Origin: Schistosoma haematobium
Lineage: Eukaryota; Platyhelminthes; Trematoda; Strigeidida; Schistosomatidae
Direction of reading: 5' to 3'
DNA: 64,000 nt
NCBI RefSeq assembly: GCF_000699445.3
Contig: NC_067201.1
Coordinates: 17,105,501 to 17,169,500, forward strand
The notes below the pieces were generated by a model. It did no database searches. It saw only the letters and a program-made list of their open reading frames with translations, and was not told the origin of the DNA. A program made the translations under genes and the position numbers. Below are positions 26,008 through 38,100 of the stretch, piece by piece (positions within the stretch are counted from its first letter, which is position 1; each line of letters opens with the position of its first letter).

Positions 26008-27953
26008 CTGTTTGATGCGTAGTTTAAGTGTTGTGGACGATAACTCGTGCTGAAGATCACTGTCTTCTTTTGAAGCTCGGCGAGTTTAAGAAGGTCGATT
26101 CCTTGGAAACTGTTCAAGGAAGTTATACGAGATAAAGCGTCTGCAACTACATTGTTTGCTGCAGAGACGTGTTGAATATCTGAAGTAAACTGCGAAATGT
26201 AGTCCAGTTGTCGAGACTCACGGGGAGAGTACTTGTCAGAAGGAGAGCTTAACGAGAAAGTGAGCGGTTTATGGTCCGTGAAAAGAGTGAATTCACGACC
26301 TTGGATGTAGTGTTGGAAATGCCGTACAGCACAATACATAGCTAGGAGTTCCCTACCGAATGTGCTGTTCCTCGATTCGGTGTCTAGCAACCTTCTAGAG
26401 AAAAATGCCAAGGGTTGCCAGGAGTTGTTAACCCATTGTTGTAAGACTCCTCCGATTGCTGAGTCGGATGCGTCTACTGCGATGCTAATGGGTGCTCGGG
26501 TGTCCTGATGTGCGAGCATTGTTGCTTTAGCAATCAGTTCCTTAACTGTGGAGAATGCTTTTCGTGCGTTGTCGTTCAAATTAATGGATTTCGCATTTCC
26601 ACGAAGTTGGTCGGTCAGAGGTTTCATAAGTAATGCGCATTTCGGTATGAAACGTCTATAGAAACTTACCAGGCCGTTAAACGTGCGCAATTGCTTGACG
26701 GTGGTCGGTTCTGGGTAATCCAGAATGGCCGCCACTTTGGTCCTAAGAGGTCGAATGCCTTCAGCATCGATAGTGTGTCCTAGGAAGTCTAACGAGTCGG
26801 TTCCGAATTGGCATTTCTGAACGTTTACAGTTATGCCATGTTTTTGAAGTCGTTCGAAAACAAGATCCAGATGCTTGAGATGTGTTTCTCTGTCCGGACT
26901 TGCGATTAGACAGTCGTCAACATACGCGTGTACGAAGTTGAGACCTCGAAAAACGTCGTCTATGAATCTTTGGAATGTTTGAGCAGCATTCCTTAGACCG
27001 AAAGGCATTCGCAAAAATTCATAGAGTCCGAAGGGAGTTATGATAGCCGTTTTCGGTATGTCGTCAGTAGCCATAGGGATTTGGTTATACGCTTTAACCA
27101 AGTCGATTTTCGAAAAGACAGTTGTACCTTTCAAGGTAGCTGTCAAATCGTGAATGTGAGGCAACGGGTAACGATCGGGAATGGTTTTCGCGTTCAATCG
27201 CCGATAGTCACCAGTTGGACGCCAATCGTTGCTGTCCTTCTTAGGGACCATGTGCAACGGAGATGCATATGGGCTACTTGACGGTCGTATGATTCCTAAG
27301 TCCATCATGTGATCGAATTCGTTTTTCGCTAACCTTAGCTTTTCCGGAGCTAGTCGTCGTGCTTTAGAGAATACAGGTGGTCCTGTAGTCGTGATGTGAT
27401 GTGTAACATTGCTGGTTACACACGGTAGTTTCGGTTGAGTTTGTTGTATCCCAGGGTACTTATCGAGTAGTGGTTGATAGAGTGGGTCTATCATATGTTT
27501 AACTGTGACTGGGGATACTCTACAACCAGTAAAAGAAGTTACGCAAACGGACAAATTAGTGTTACCGTCTACTAGCCTCCGTTTGCGCGTGTCGATGATC
27601 AGATTGTGGTGTTGTAGAAGATCCCTACCAATGATTGGCATAGAAACATCTGCAACAACGAAAATCCAGTGGATGGGTTTGCGTAAACCCACGTTAAGGT
27701 AAACGTACCTTTTGCCATACGTAGCGATCGGTTTTCCGTTTGCCGCCTGTAAGTTTAGGGTCGATTCGTGTAGTCGGTCGTTAGGATTTGCTGGGAGAAC
27801 GCTAACTTCTGCGCCAGTGTCGACGAGGTAGCGAACTCTCGTTGTCACATCCGTGACGTATAACAGACGGCTTTGTTCGCCGGCTACGGTTGCCGTTAAC
27901 GCGTGCCGGCTTGGAAGTTTCCCGAATCGCCTTTCGAATCAGTCGGTTTCGTG
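25863..27953 (-). pseudogene. Gypsy pol, protease-RT-RNase H part
   Basis: The open frame includes an aspartic protease (DTG ten residues into the GTG at 27848), reverse transcriptase (FSKIDL near 249, YVDD at 309-312) and RNase H (D459, E500, D525). It has no ATG: the frame is open upstream to a TGA near 27950 and overlaps gag in the -1 frame, so pol is probably made by ribosomal frameshifting. The true reading is lost at the run of four T (plus strand 26068-26071), where one base is missing relative to the integrase frame. Codons from there to 25863 are out-of-frame read-through. Confidence 0.88.
27879..27923 (-). promoter_or_regulatory. Candidate -1 ribosomal frameshift signal at gag-pol overlap
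   Basis: On the minus strand the heptamer GGGAAAC (27923-27917) sits in the gag frame as G-GGA-AAC, the X-XXY-YYZ form. Six bases later comes a possible hairpin with a 6-bp all-G/C stem (GCCGGC at 27910-27905 and 27884-27879), whose loop can form a further short stem. Gag stops at 27896, and the frame entered by a -1 slip is pol. The motif is seen; function is inferred. Confidence 0.55.
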
Positions 27954-28705
27954 TTGGGAAAATTGCAGGGCTTTCTGCAATTTCTGGAAAACTTTCCATA
28001 CTGGTTATGATACCAGCACCAGTCGGGGTTATCTGTCTCTCGTGGTCTAGAGACAGATCGCTTACGAGAAATGCTTCTACGTGGTGTGCGCGATCTCTTA
28101 CGGTCGGTACGAAGAATAAGATAACGCGTGAGTGTGTGACATAAATCGTTTATATCATTCTGAGTCGTTTGAGGTTTTTCTTTGACTGAAAATACCTCGG
28201 TAGTAGATTTCGTAATTTCTTAAATGCGGTCGGCAGATGCAGCTACCTCGTCTAAGGCATTGTTCTGGAACGAGACCAGAACTGCTTGCACCTGTTGGGG
28301 AAGTTTTGACAAGAAGAGTTGTTTGAAGAGGCCTTCGTCGAAAGTTCTTGGGCCTATTACCTCTCTCATCCGTTGCAACATGTCTGTCGCAGAACCGTGT
28401 TGCAGGTGGATATTATTGAAGAGTTGATCTAACCTTTGTCGATCGGTTAGGTCTCCTCGTTTAAGAATCGAGCGTTTTAAGATTTCGTAAGGATCGGAAA
28501 CATCACTAGTAAACATACTAGGTGTTACGTACCTGTTGAATTCGCGCGGTAGTGCCTTGACTACTGCGAGGAATTGTGCCCGTGTGTCGATCACGCCGTG
28601 CTCGGAGAAGTCGGCTTCGATGTTGTCGGGCCAGAAAGGCATCAGTTGAAACGAAGGCGGGGACAAAGTCTTAAGCTTGAGTACTTTAGGTGTCTGTTCA
28701 GTCAT
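27896..28705 (-). pseudogene. Gypsy gag with premature stop
   Basis: Gag starts at the ATG 28705-28703 (MTEQTPKV) and is a capsid-nucleocapsid precursor. An in-frame TAA at 28222-28220 interrupts it after 161 codons. Reading on in the same frame gives a basic, Arg/Ser-rich segment and a zinc-knuckle variant C-x2-H-x9-C-x3-C near 28000-27970, then the normal stop at 27898-27896. The C-H-C-C order is typical of CsRn1-clade gags. A single base change (Leu TTA to TAA) would explain the break. The longer frame reaching 28846 adds a Phe-rich translation of A/T runs and is not real. Confidence 0.82.
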
Positions 28706-28867
28706 GATGAAGTATGTAGTACGATAATGAACGAGGGGAAAATATATATATCCAGGAAAAAACACGAAAAAAAAATCACAATGTTTAAAAAAAAATAAAA
28801 AAATAAGGCAATGATATATAAAAATCCCAAAAAGGAACAGACTCACAGTTGCAATTAGGTGTACCAG

Positions 28868-28885
28868 ATCACGTCGGTTTCACCA
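28868..28885 (-). other. Primer-binding site (tRNA-Trp type)
   Basis: One base inside the 5' LTR the minus strand reads TGGTGAAACCGACGTGAT. Its complement ends ATCACGTCGG..TCACCA, which fits the 3' end of animal tRNA-Trp with two mismatches in the middle, as recalled from known tRNA sequences. Confidence 0.7.
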
Positions 28886-28886
28886 A

Positions 28887-29204
28887 TGATGATGTCACAG
28901 GTATTCAGTGTTTGACAACGCTTCTACCAGTAACACCTAATATATTTCGTTCCCGCCCAGAGAAATCAAAAGACAGAGTCGAGGAGATCGGAAGAGTATA
29001 TTTGGCGATGACCAATATATCGGAATTCTCTGATCTAATCTGGCTAGCGATTGCGGTTGATGTTGAGCACGGCGTTACCACACGTGATCTGGTGCGGATG
29101 CCTGACCGAGCGCCTTCAGCTAGATGAGTCCACTAAAACATATGGTCAGCATCCAATGTCGAAAACTTAGTGCTATTTATTTTGGGGATTTATTTACCGC
29201 TACA
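28887..29204 (-). repeat. 5' LTR of the Gypsy element (318 bp)
   Basis: Direct repeat of 23990-24310 with one 3-bp deletion. It carries the element's promoter. Confidence 0.92.
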
Positions 29205-29208
29205 AAGG
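29205..29208 (+). repeat. 4-bp target-site duplication (AAGG), right
   Basis: Matches 23986-23989. Confidence 0.65.
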
Positions 29209-29743
29209 AATAATACTGTGTCGTAACAAAAGGTTTTTGATAATTGACGGTATCTAATTTTTACTGAAGTTTTGGTTTCGATCACTTGAAACTGTTTGTA
29301 TGGGTCTCCTATGAAATCCTGATAAGACAATGGGACGTTTATCTGAAATTATGTGGTATATTTCGAACTTCTTGTCACACATAGGCCTGTCATGGGGCTC
29401 TAAATGAATACTAATAAAGACCAACTAAATAAATATTCAGATGATCAGAAGTCGATAATCGTAAAAAAGGAGATGAAAATTAGCTCACTACGGAAAGAAT
29501 GGGAAGTTATGTGTTTGAGAATCAACGTTATTCGACTGCCGCCACATATTTAAATTCACAGTGGTCCTTCTGATTAGATTCCAAAGATCTCAAAGATGCC
29601 AATTGAGAAGTCTGGTTAGACCAAATCCGTACCACTTTTCATATTATAGTACTCAAGGCGACCTAGCTACAATCTTCAGACGGGTGAATAGTGTTTTAAC
29701 AAATTAATATCTCTTCTCTTCAGAACAGAAACGTTATGAGTAC
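29209..29743. other. Intergenic, nothing recognisable
   Basis: No supported gene or repeat between the Gypsy element and the next LTR-like block. Confidence 0.4.
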
Positions 29744-30104
29744 TGTTAGGTATGCAGAGGAATATGCCAATAATTATCGTGTTAAGTCGAATGGTGTCCT
29801 TGAACGTTAAATGGACATTTCCCATTGGTCGATGTTTGTTTCACTTGTTAAATATTGTGTAAATGTTGTTTTCTATTTTATGGTACGATGTGGTTTGTTT
29901 GGTTTGTATATAAATAGAGTATGTCTGAAATACAATGATTCATAACTCAGAGGCTGTGACTTGTGTTCTGGACTCAACTGGCTGGGCTAGACAGAGAAGC
30001 GGGACCAATCGGGACTCTAGGTCGTCCTTACGTGTTCTACGTGTCACTGTAATTGATCGATAAAACGCTGCTTATCAAAACCTGCAGTCACGCACGTTAC
30101 AACA
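29744..30104 (+). mobile_element. Probable solo LTR (unrelated to the other LTRs)
   Basis: A 361-bp block with TG...CA ends (TGTTAGGTATGC to GTTACAACA), a clear TATA box (TATATAAATA near 29907-29916) and a 5-bp flanking near-duplication (AGTAC / AGCAC). GC content rises after the TATA box, as in many U5 regions. No second copy is in the window, so this rests on structure alone. Confidence 0.5.
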
Positions 30105-30552
30105 AGCACTGTTATAACTTTCGGTTTTACTTCGTCTATTGTTATAACAGTAGGGTTTCCACGTTTCCACGTATGGGACGTTAATTTACCTGAAACGATT
30201 ACCTAAATTAGATTCTTTCCCAGTGCAGATCACCAACGTAGATGATCTATGTCGAAATGATTAGAGGCCTACTCGAGTTAGACGTGAATGGTGTGATGAA
30301 CCAACTAACGTTGAAGTCACACCTCGTGGTCAGCACCTTACGTGGACTACCCCATTAACGTATCAAGGTACTATAGATACTTTGAAGACCGTACAACACA
30401 AAGGACGTTATTACAGAAATATAGTAGTTAAAGTAGATACAAGCGAAAGTAAGACCACTGCCGCATGGGCCAGTCCATGGCATACGATTAACTAATGCGC
30501 GTTGGTTGTACATGACCTTCGCAGGAAGCGATGATCTGTTCGACATTCAGTG
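30105..30552. other. Unassigned sequence left of the LTR element
   Basis: No long ORF. The fairly high GC content and absence of A/T runs hint at eroded retroelement coding sequence, but nothing could be aligned. Confidence 0.3.
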
Positions 30553-30556
30553 ATCC
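30553..30556 (+). repeat. 4-bp target-site duplication (ATCC), left
   Basis: ATCC precedes the left LTR and follows the right LTR (34158-34161). Confidence 0.65.
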
Positions 30557-30949
30557 TGTAGTGGCATTGGACAATAGCCACACAATCCACAAAGCTGTGA
30601 ACACGAGACTACTCAGAAAATAGATATTCAATATTTAACGCGGAGAAATACCTAACAATGAAGAAGGCGCGAACAATGAATTGAATGGATTGGAGTTGAT
30701 CGAGTGGCATGGCTCGGCCATGCAGGCGTGGTCTCTATTCATATTAAATATATTGTTCTTTCTCCAACCCAACCTCGTTGTTCATCATGTATTGGTAATT
30801 GATACGATACAGTGAGTTGGCGTAGTCGATGGTGTGACTTCCACGTAAGATCTTATAGATTAGGCAGTTATATCATGACGAATCTACAAATTTAGGATTA
30901 GGTCTATTATTAGAGCAGTACTAATATCATATTAGACCATAATTCAACA
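30557..30949 (+). repeat. 5' LTR of the non-coding LTR element (393 bp)
   Basis: Identical to 33765-34157. Starts TGTAGTGGCATTGG, ends ATTCAACA. Contains a perfect 7-bp hairpin GCATGGC-TCG-GCCATGC near 30708-30724. Confidence 0.92.
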
Positions 30950-30950
30950 T

Positions 30951-30968
30951 TGGTGAGCCCAACTAAAG
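30951..30968 (+). other. Candidate primer-binding site
   Basis: TGGTGAGCCCAACTAAAG begins one base after the LTR, as expected for a tRNA primer ending in CCA. I could not name the tRNA. Confidence 0.55.
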
Positions 30969-33470
30969 AAACGCAACCTATTATTATTAATCCTTATTTC
31001 CACTTCAACTTTCTCGATCGATTTTATATTTATGTTAACCCTGTATTCCAATAGTCCTCTGATTAATGCTCACATGCATTATCGTAATGTTATATTGATT
31101 AGTCCTCATGATAAACTAGCTCAATCGATAATAAAAACTGGTCGTCTATATTAACTAATTAGCTTTGATGATTTGTTAACAAGCTGTAATAGCATTTACA
31201 TGCTTCAGCGACATAGTCTTGTTTAAACATCAAGCTCTAGCAAATATGACCTGTAAATAGCGTAAATATACATTGACTAACAATGCGATCAAGGACTAAA
31301 TAGTTATCTGGATCTAATTCTCAGTGTTCCTTCACTTAACACCTCATCCTGTTTTAAACGATGCACTATCCTGTAATATCTTTTCTTCTGACCACTGCCT
31401 GCCTAATTTCATATTCTCGAGTTCCATTGCCAAACAACGAGGATGACTACTCCAAAAACATACGGTGAGTTCCAGCTATAAGTTTTCTGCAATCATAAGT
31501 TCATTTTAGATGGCACACACAATTATCTGGATTCATTCAGTTGTTCTGATCAGAGCGAGTCCCAAAGACCTCAACAGCATCAAGCACCCTGGAAGTGATT
31601 GCCATACTGTATGTTTTATTCTGGATGCTTTTGGATCATTACTACTCACGAATGGCGTTATATATGTCGTCCACTGAATAATCTAATTTTCAAAAATAAT
31701 CCAGGCGAGTTCAACTATTTTACTGGATGATTTTTTTTACTTAACATGTATATGTTTTCCGGTTCCTTTTGCCATATATTTGTAAGTGTCCCTAGGCTAA
31801 ATGCAGTAACTTCTTATGGAATGTTTATAACGCATCATATTCCTGCCTGAAGTTTCACAAGCAGTCTAAACTTTAAAACTATTTTCTGGTCATGTTCATT
31901 ATTTTTAAATCGTCATATACGTCAACAACCTGCATGTTAACCTGGCCCATACATACGTTACACTATATCTCCATGTCTTCTAAATTTAGAAATCATCTGA
32001 ATCGCCTTTAACATTTATCAATAAACCCATCATAGTCGTTGTTGCTAATCGTATTTGGGTTTATGGATTAGTTTATCATATTAGCAGCCTAAAATGCGAA
32101 CATAGTTTAGATAATAAGATTAAAAATTTAGGTACTATCAACTGCACTAGTGAAATAACTAAATCCCCAAGTAGCTGTTGGCTAAACAAACGTTTAAAAT
32201 CAAAACTCAGTAGCCTACTAGAATGAACACTAAACGAATATTTCTGAATTGAAATTTATAATTAAATTAGGCGTCTCGGATTCTTTAACGTTATAAATTT
32301 CTGATGATTTTGAATCACCTAAAGCAACAATACCTATTTTTCCACTGACTAATCCTTAATCAACACTATAAGTAGTTAAACATAATAGTTTCAGGATATC
32401 GTCATAAAGCATTGTCATGACAATCACGTAATATGATTGATAAAATTAATGAGACTATTAACAAAATCGGTCAGCAAATTGACTTATAATTATCACTAGT
32501 GTTGTTTTTCTTTTATCTTCATTCACTACGGATGATTACAGTATGTTTATCAGTTGCTCATTCAGTAAATATCTCAAAACCTTGTCACTCTAATTGGAGG
32601 TTTAGCGACACAATAATGCATGCAAATAATCAGTATAAGCAGTCGAGCAAATCTCCTGCAAACTGAAAACATCAATGTCGAATTTACCCCAACACTGACT
32701 AAGGTTCAAGCCATTATCATAGACGTGAGTTGGGAGTGTACTCCCCTTGGTTACAACTTGTGTTCTTCCTGATAATCACATGAGCATCACTCACTGTTAA
32801 TCATCTTGTAAAAGCTTATTTAGCCGAATACATCCTGCGGCACCACATCACTTCGTAATATGACACAGGCCTAACTGATTTTAATAACCTATAACCACTA
32901 TATCTCAATTTAATCTTATTCCGCCTTATGATAAACTGCATACTTGCAACTAACTTGTATGCCCAATCAGCCGGCAAGTATAAATATAAATAAAGTCTAT
33001 CGCAGATCAGAACATTGAGTCTAGAGCATGTCTCTTACGAACACACTCATGTTTAACGATTTTTCCTAGCTATCTGTCCAAAATCCATATAATTATTACT
33101 CATGTATTTAAATTTTATTTTGATAACCATTCATGTGTATTAGTAGTATTACTAAATTCTATCACGGTCAAGTAAAGATGAGGTTGAGAAAATCTCCCCG
33201 TAACTAAATAAACCGTATCAAACTAACTGGAACACTAGTTGGAATTATTCTCCACGTTATAACTTTTGTTCCTTCAGTTAGCCTACTAATATAAATGCAA
33301 CTGGAATTCAACTCTTATGGACAACTTACCGGCATAATCGTTATCCGATTTCATAATTTAAACCAAAACTAATACCAATATTAACATTTCTACAATATTC
33401 ATTACTTTAATATTTCTAAACACAAAATAATTACTGCCTATAAGTCAAGTTATTAACACGCATCGTTTTC

Positions 33471-33514
<44 letters not shown>
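33471..33514 (+). repeat. (TTA)n microsatellite
   Basis: About 44 bases of uninterrupted TTA repeats inside the non-coding LTR element. Confidence 0.95.
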
Positions 33515-33751
33515 GTAATCCCATTTTTTATAGTTCAAATAATCTTCAACCAAATTTTCATTTTAAGCGTGTTAATCATGAAAGCAGATATTTTAAGATT
33601 ATTACATGTATTTCCCGACCAGATGCTGCCACCTGCTTTTTGAATTATCTTTCAGCTTATCATTACCCGGGGGATTCTTCCTAGTCTTGGTAACCTTCGG
33701 CGCACGACGATCCCATCCAATTTGGTATCGAACCAACATCACGTTGATTCT

Positions 33752-33764
33752 GGTGGGAGAGTAG
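33752..33764 (+). other. Candidate polypurine tract
   Basis: A purine-rich GGTGGGAGAGTAG run directly before the right LTR. Confidence 0.5.
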
Positions 33765-34157
33765 TGTAGTGGCATTGGACAATAGCCACACAATCCACAA
33801 AGCTGTGAACACGAGACTACTCAGAAAATAGATATTCAATATTTAACGCGGAGAAATACCTAACAATGAAGAAGGCGCGAACAATGAATTGAATGGATTG
33901 GAGTTGATCGAGTGGCATGGCTCGGCCATGCAGGCGTGGTCTCTATTCATATTAAATATATTGTTCTTTCTCCAACCCAACCTCGTTGTTCATCATGTAT
34001 TGGTAATTGATACGATACAGTGAGTTGGCGTAGTCGATGGTGTGACTTCCACGTAAGATCTTATAGATTAGGCAGTTATATCATGACGAATCTACAAATT
34101 TAGGATTAGGTCTATTATTAGAGCAGTACTAATATCATATTAGACCATAATTCAACA
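33765..34157 (+). repeat. 3' LTR of the non-coding LTR element (393 bp)
   Basis: Identical to 30557-30949. Confidence 0.92.
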
Positions 34158-34161
34158 ATCC

Positions 34162-35169
34162 AACTGCCGGATGATTTAGCTAGGGCTCAGTGACACTTCA
34201 CTGGCCCTACACCAGTGTCTATTCTACAGGACTTCAACACAACTCAGATCAAGAACACGTAATTAGCCTGACTATAACGTAAATATATTTCCACACCAAA
34301 ACCCCGGCACAATCCAATAACAATGAACAACCAATAATAAATGAGTAGTAATAATGATGAGGATAAAAGAATATATAACTCATCCGACACCTTTCAGACC
34401 ATCTACATGTCCGACCAAGCAGACAACCGATCATTATCATTCTCGCCCACACATCAAGTACATTCCGCAATGTTGATAAGCCCAGAATGAATGTTGTGTC
34501 AGTTGACTACCAGCCCTCCCATCTCGTGGCCAACAAGTGAATTTCTTTGCATCAACAGGTGGCTGGATCTACTTATGCCGATACATTCAAACGAAGCCGT
34601 ATCGGCTTACGGTACGCGATGTCCAGTATAAATTGATGTATGGTAGTGAAATTGTTCATTGAGTGCATGCAAACAGGCACTCGACTTGCTCCTAACTATG
34701 TGATTTCCTTTCCACTCATTGATTTCTGCTTCTGACTCACTGGAGGTGGTTACTTGCAACTGCGCAGAAAGAACTGTAATTCTGGTTCTCTCTTTTGGTT
34801 GCGAACCGAGTACATGATATAACGCAGGATATCGCAAAAAGAAAAGTATTAATAATCCATCCTTTTTATCACTAACAAAGACATTTGAGTGTTCTGTATT
34901 TTTGACATTGATATCAAACTAATTTGTCTCATATCTTCGCAGTTGCATTCCCTGCAAACATATGAAAGAACCTGGCATTATTGTCATCTGATCCTGACGT
35001 GTGGAATTATATCCAACAAAATAGTGATCTTTTAACCTTATCTTTCTACATACACCTACATCACTTGATGGCTAAAAGACTGGAGGGCCTGTAGGAGCGT
35101 CTTACGGCATTTGTTTTAGTAGGCTACGTGTCTAGTTTATTGTAAATGGCACATATTCAAATCCCGGAA
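34162..35169. other. Intergenic upstream of the Ly6-like gene
   Basis: No supported gene. The ORFs at 34249-34470 and 34607-34837 (minus) have no recognisable feature. Confidence 0.4.
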
Positions 35170-38100
35170 ATGATGCTGCGACTGGTTTTAGTTGTAATAA
35201 TGACTTCGGCAGGTGTATGCCAAGTAGGTGGGGTGTCCATCGTTAATCGTTTACCTAATTTAATGCATTGTATTAGGTATTGGACCAGAACTGCGTTGTT
35301 ATCAATGTAATTCACTAACACAACCTCACTGTGCAGACTATTTTGATAATCGAACTTTTCCACTAGTTGCCTGTCCAAATGATGGAAGAAATTATTCTAG
35401 GTGTGTCAAGATGATTCAGGAAAGTGAGTACACAAGTTTGGTTACTTTCATCTTGGTTCACCCGAATTGAATTCGTATTCCGTAAATCAAGGGATTCTAC
35501 GAACAAATAAATTTGGTAGTGATTTTGTCGAAATTTCAGTAATTTTCTAAGGTATTATATGTCTTTCGCCCACAATGATGGTAAAAATAGCGAATTATGA
35601 TGCGAAATTTGTAAAAAATTCAATGGGTTTTCACATACTTAGCTGTGTCGCCAAACATAGCAATTCATTAGACTATTTTTTCCCGTTTTGCACTGCATTC
35701 TTTCCCAGTCAACTTCATCATAATTTGTTGCGAACAGTGTCTAATACTCAGCTAAAATACTGACAATCTTGAGTTAGCTTAAAACGACCTTGCTCAATGT
35801 TTTGCGAAATTTGCCCTTATCGCTCAAAAGTTGACTGGTCATAATGTCTTAAAGCATAACGTTTTGGGTTAATGACTCACGGTATTCAGGATTGTATATA
35901 AATTCTTTGGGACATTTTTGTCGCCTTAATTTTGATTTGCTCTTGCTCCCTGGAATATCAAAACTATTCTGATGTATGTTCAAAATATAACATGGTTACC
36001 AGCATCAACCCTATTAAAGTAATTTTATTATAGCAACGCTAATTCTAAGGATGTTGGTTCAACTACATTAACCCATCTGGTTCGAATTTGTAACAAATAA
36101 CAAATCGACTAGCAGATAGTTTTAGGCTATTTTTAGGAAAAAACTTGGTTTGATGCATCAAGCAATTAAGGCTAATTTGCCTTTAAAATCTTTAATTCAG
36201 GTTCATTGTATGAGCTTTATAGTAATTCACTAGTACGGCATGTTTAAGCAGAACAATTTGTTTTATTACTGATTTTCCATAGGATAATTATTACCTCTCT
36301 TTTTCAATCGAATCTCCACTAACATATTGGTTTTGTTCTTACTTTAAATATTACTCAAAATTGAAAACCTGAGATTATGACTATGAAAAGTTTCAGCCAT
36401 TGGTAAGTTTGAGAGGGGTTCCGGTAATCGCGTTCAGCATAGCTCAATATTTGCCATAGATATACGACATTGGTCTCACGGGAACTCATAGATCACTTAC
36501 ACTTTTTTAGTTACTGTTGCCATTGGTTTCGTGATATATACGTTAGTTACTTAGGAAAACATTGACTCAGATGTGAATTTATGACGCAAGTCGATAAAAT
36601 GTTAGAAAACGTTTCTTTACTACTAAGAGATTCGCGGCTTCCTTCAACATAAAATATCTAAAATAGTTGTTTCGGAAGTGTAAGCTCATACAATCCATAA
36701 AAGAAACCAACTAATTGAGTTCATAATATTCATGTGGACTTTTAAGCTCACCGTGTTGAGCCAATAATAATTCTGTAGCGATTAAATAAGTATGTAAACA
36801 ACACTACCCTATTGGGTCGTGTACTACAGTTTTTATATGCCTTAGATCTTATGTTTATTGTAGCCATATCATCTTTTGAATAGAAACTAGTCAACATACT
36901 GCAAATACCAATATAATGTTAGGCATTTGTCGCTGTTAATGACAGCTATGAGTGTAGTTTATACCCTTCGACTCGGTCTAGTGTTTTTATGGGCTTTGGT
37001 TCCATATATTAGGCATTTTTGTGACTGTCTTGTGAGTTTCTTGTGCCGAACACAGTTTGTTTCTTACAAAAATTTCACATCAAAGACGGATAAAGGATAG
37101 TGCACTAGTGAGGCAGAAACCACATATATTTACTGTATACTTATTATTATTTGGATGCCACAAATATAAAATGATTCATAGGATAATGGACAAAACTGGT
37201 ATGGAGGTGATAGATTGATGGATCTCATAAAATGACTAAAATCACTTCAATCCTCTTGTCGTTAGTCTGTCTATTGCTTTTGCAACTACGTATAATTTTT
37301 CGTTCCAACAATAGACTAGTCATCTTTATATTTTTATAAGTAAACAAAACGCTGATATATAATGATGCTAAGAAAGAAAGGGGAAACCATAGATAAGTGC
37401 TTATTATGCATCAAAAACAGATCCAAACTATACTTGAACAAACAAAGTTTAATATGATTCATTTGCATTGATCCTCATTCAAATATGAATGATTCAAAGT
37501 AAGTAAGACTCAACATTTAGAAAATTAACGACCTAATATACAAGCACACTCTACAATAGCATAAGATTAAATTTACACGGCACACAAATGTAAATATTGT
37601 ACTGAGTTATATGACTATTCCTCTGTACCACAGACTCAGTTAAAATGGTTCTTTTTGATAGACTAATTTTCGTAACATTACATTTATAGATGCGTTGCAA
37701 GAGTACACTCCAGAAAGATCCTCAGTCGCTCGTTTCTGCTGAGAATTCTATATTGTATCAAAAATATAATGTTGAATAAAGTCAATAAAGTATTAGGAAA
37801 AATAATCAGTTTCATTGTAGTGAAGGATTTCCTTGTAGTTTAATAAACCAGTACCAAGCGCCCGTATGTTTTGATGAATATGAGTATTTGCGAACTGTAT
37901 AACAACTACCCTAGTGTGTTTACCTGTCATCAAATACCTGATAAATGAGGACGCTCGAAGCACTGGTGTTTTAAAAAAGTGAGCTGACTCGTCAGTACTT
38001 CATAACAAGGATCGATTACTTTCAGTCTTTTAATACTACGAGTAGGGTACTAGTTAACTAAGAAGCTTATATATAATCAGTGTTCTTTCTTGGAGTAGTA

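Larger units (their letters stand above)
23990..29204 (-). mobile_element. Ty3/Gypsy LTR retrotransposon, CsRn1/Boudicca type
   Basis: A complete 5215-bp provirus-like element on the minus strand: 318- and 321-bp LTRs with TG/CA ends, a primer-binding site fitting tRNA-Trp, gag with a C-H-C-C box, pol in the order protease-RT-RNase H-integrase, a polypurine tract and a 4-bp target duplication. The C-H-C-C gag box and Trp primer are the marks of the CsRn1/Kabuki/Boudicca clade of Ty3/Gypsy elements. No envelope frame is present. The two LTRs differ only by a 3-bp indel as far as I can align them, so insertion was recent, yet gag has a nonsense codon and pol a frameshift. Confidence 0.92.
30557..34157 (+). 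mobile_element. Non-coding (LARD-like) LTR retrotransposon with identical LTRs
   Basis: Two 393-bp direct repeats (30557-30949 and 33765-34157), identical base for base as far as I can read, with TG/CA ends and a 4-bp duplication, enclose 2815 bp. One base inside the left LTR is a TGGTGAGCCC-type primer-binding site, and GGTGGGAGAG lies just before the right LTR as a polypurine tract. The interior has no ORF above about 60 codons and no protease, RT or integrase motif. It is therefore a non-autonomous element that must borrow enzymes. A short open stretch (about 33681-33770) running into the right LTR could be the eroded end of an ancestral pol. Identical LTRs imply very recent mobility. The plus orientation follows from the primer-binding site and polypurine tract positions. 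Confidence 0.87.

Noticed and set aside
33471..33514. CRISPR-like or functional array
   Set aside because: It is a plain trinucleotide microsatellite without spacers.
30557..34157. Two 393-bp repeats as a segmental duplication
   Set aside because: TG/CA ends, a flanking 4-bp duplication, a primer-binding site and a polypurine tract fit LTRs much better.
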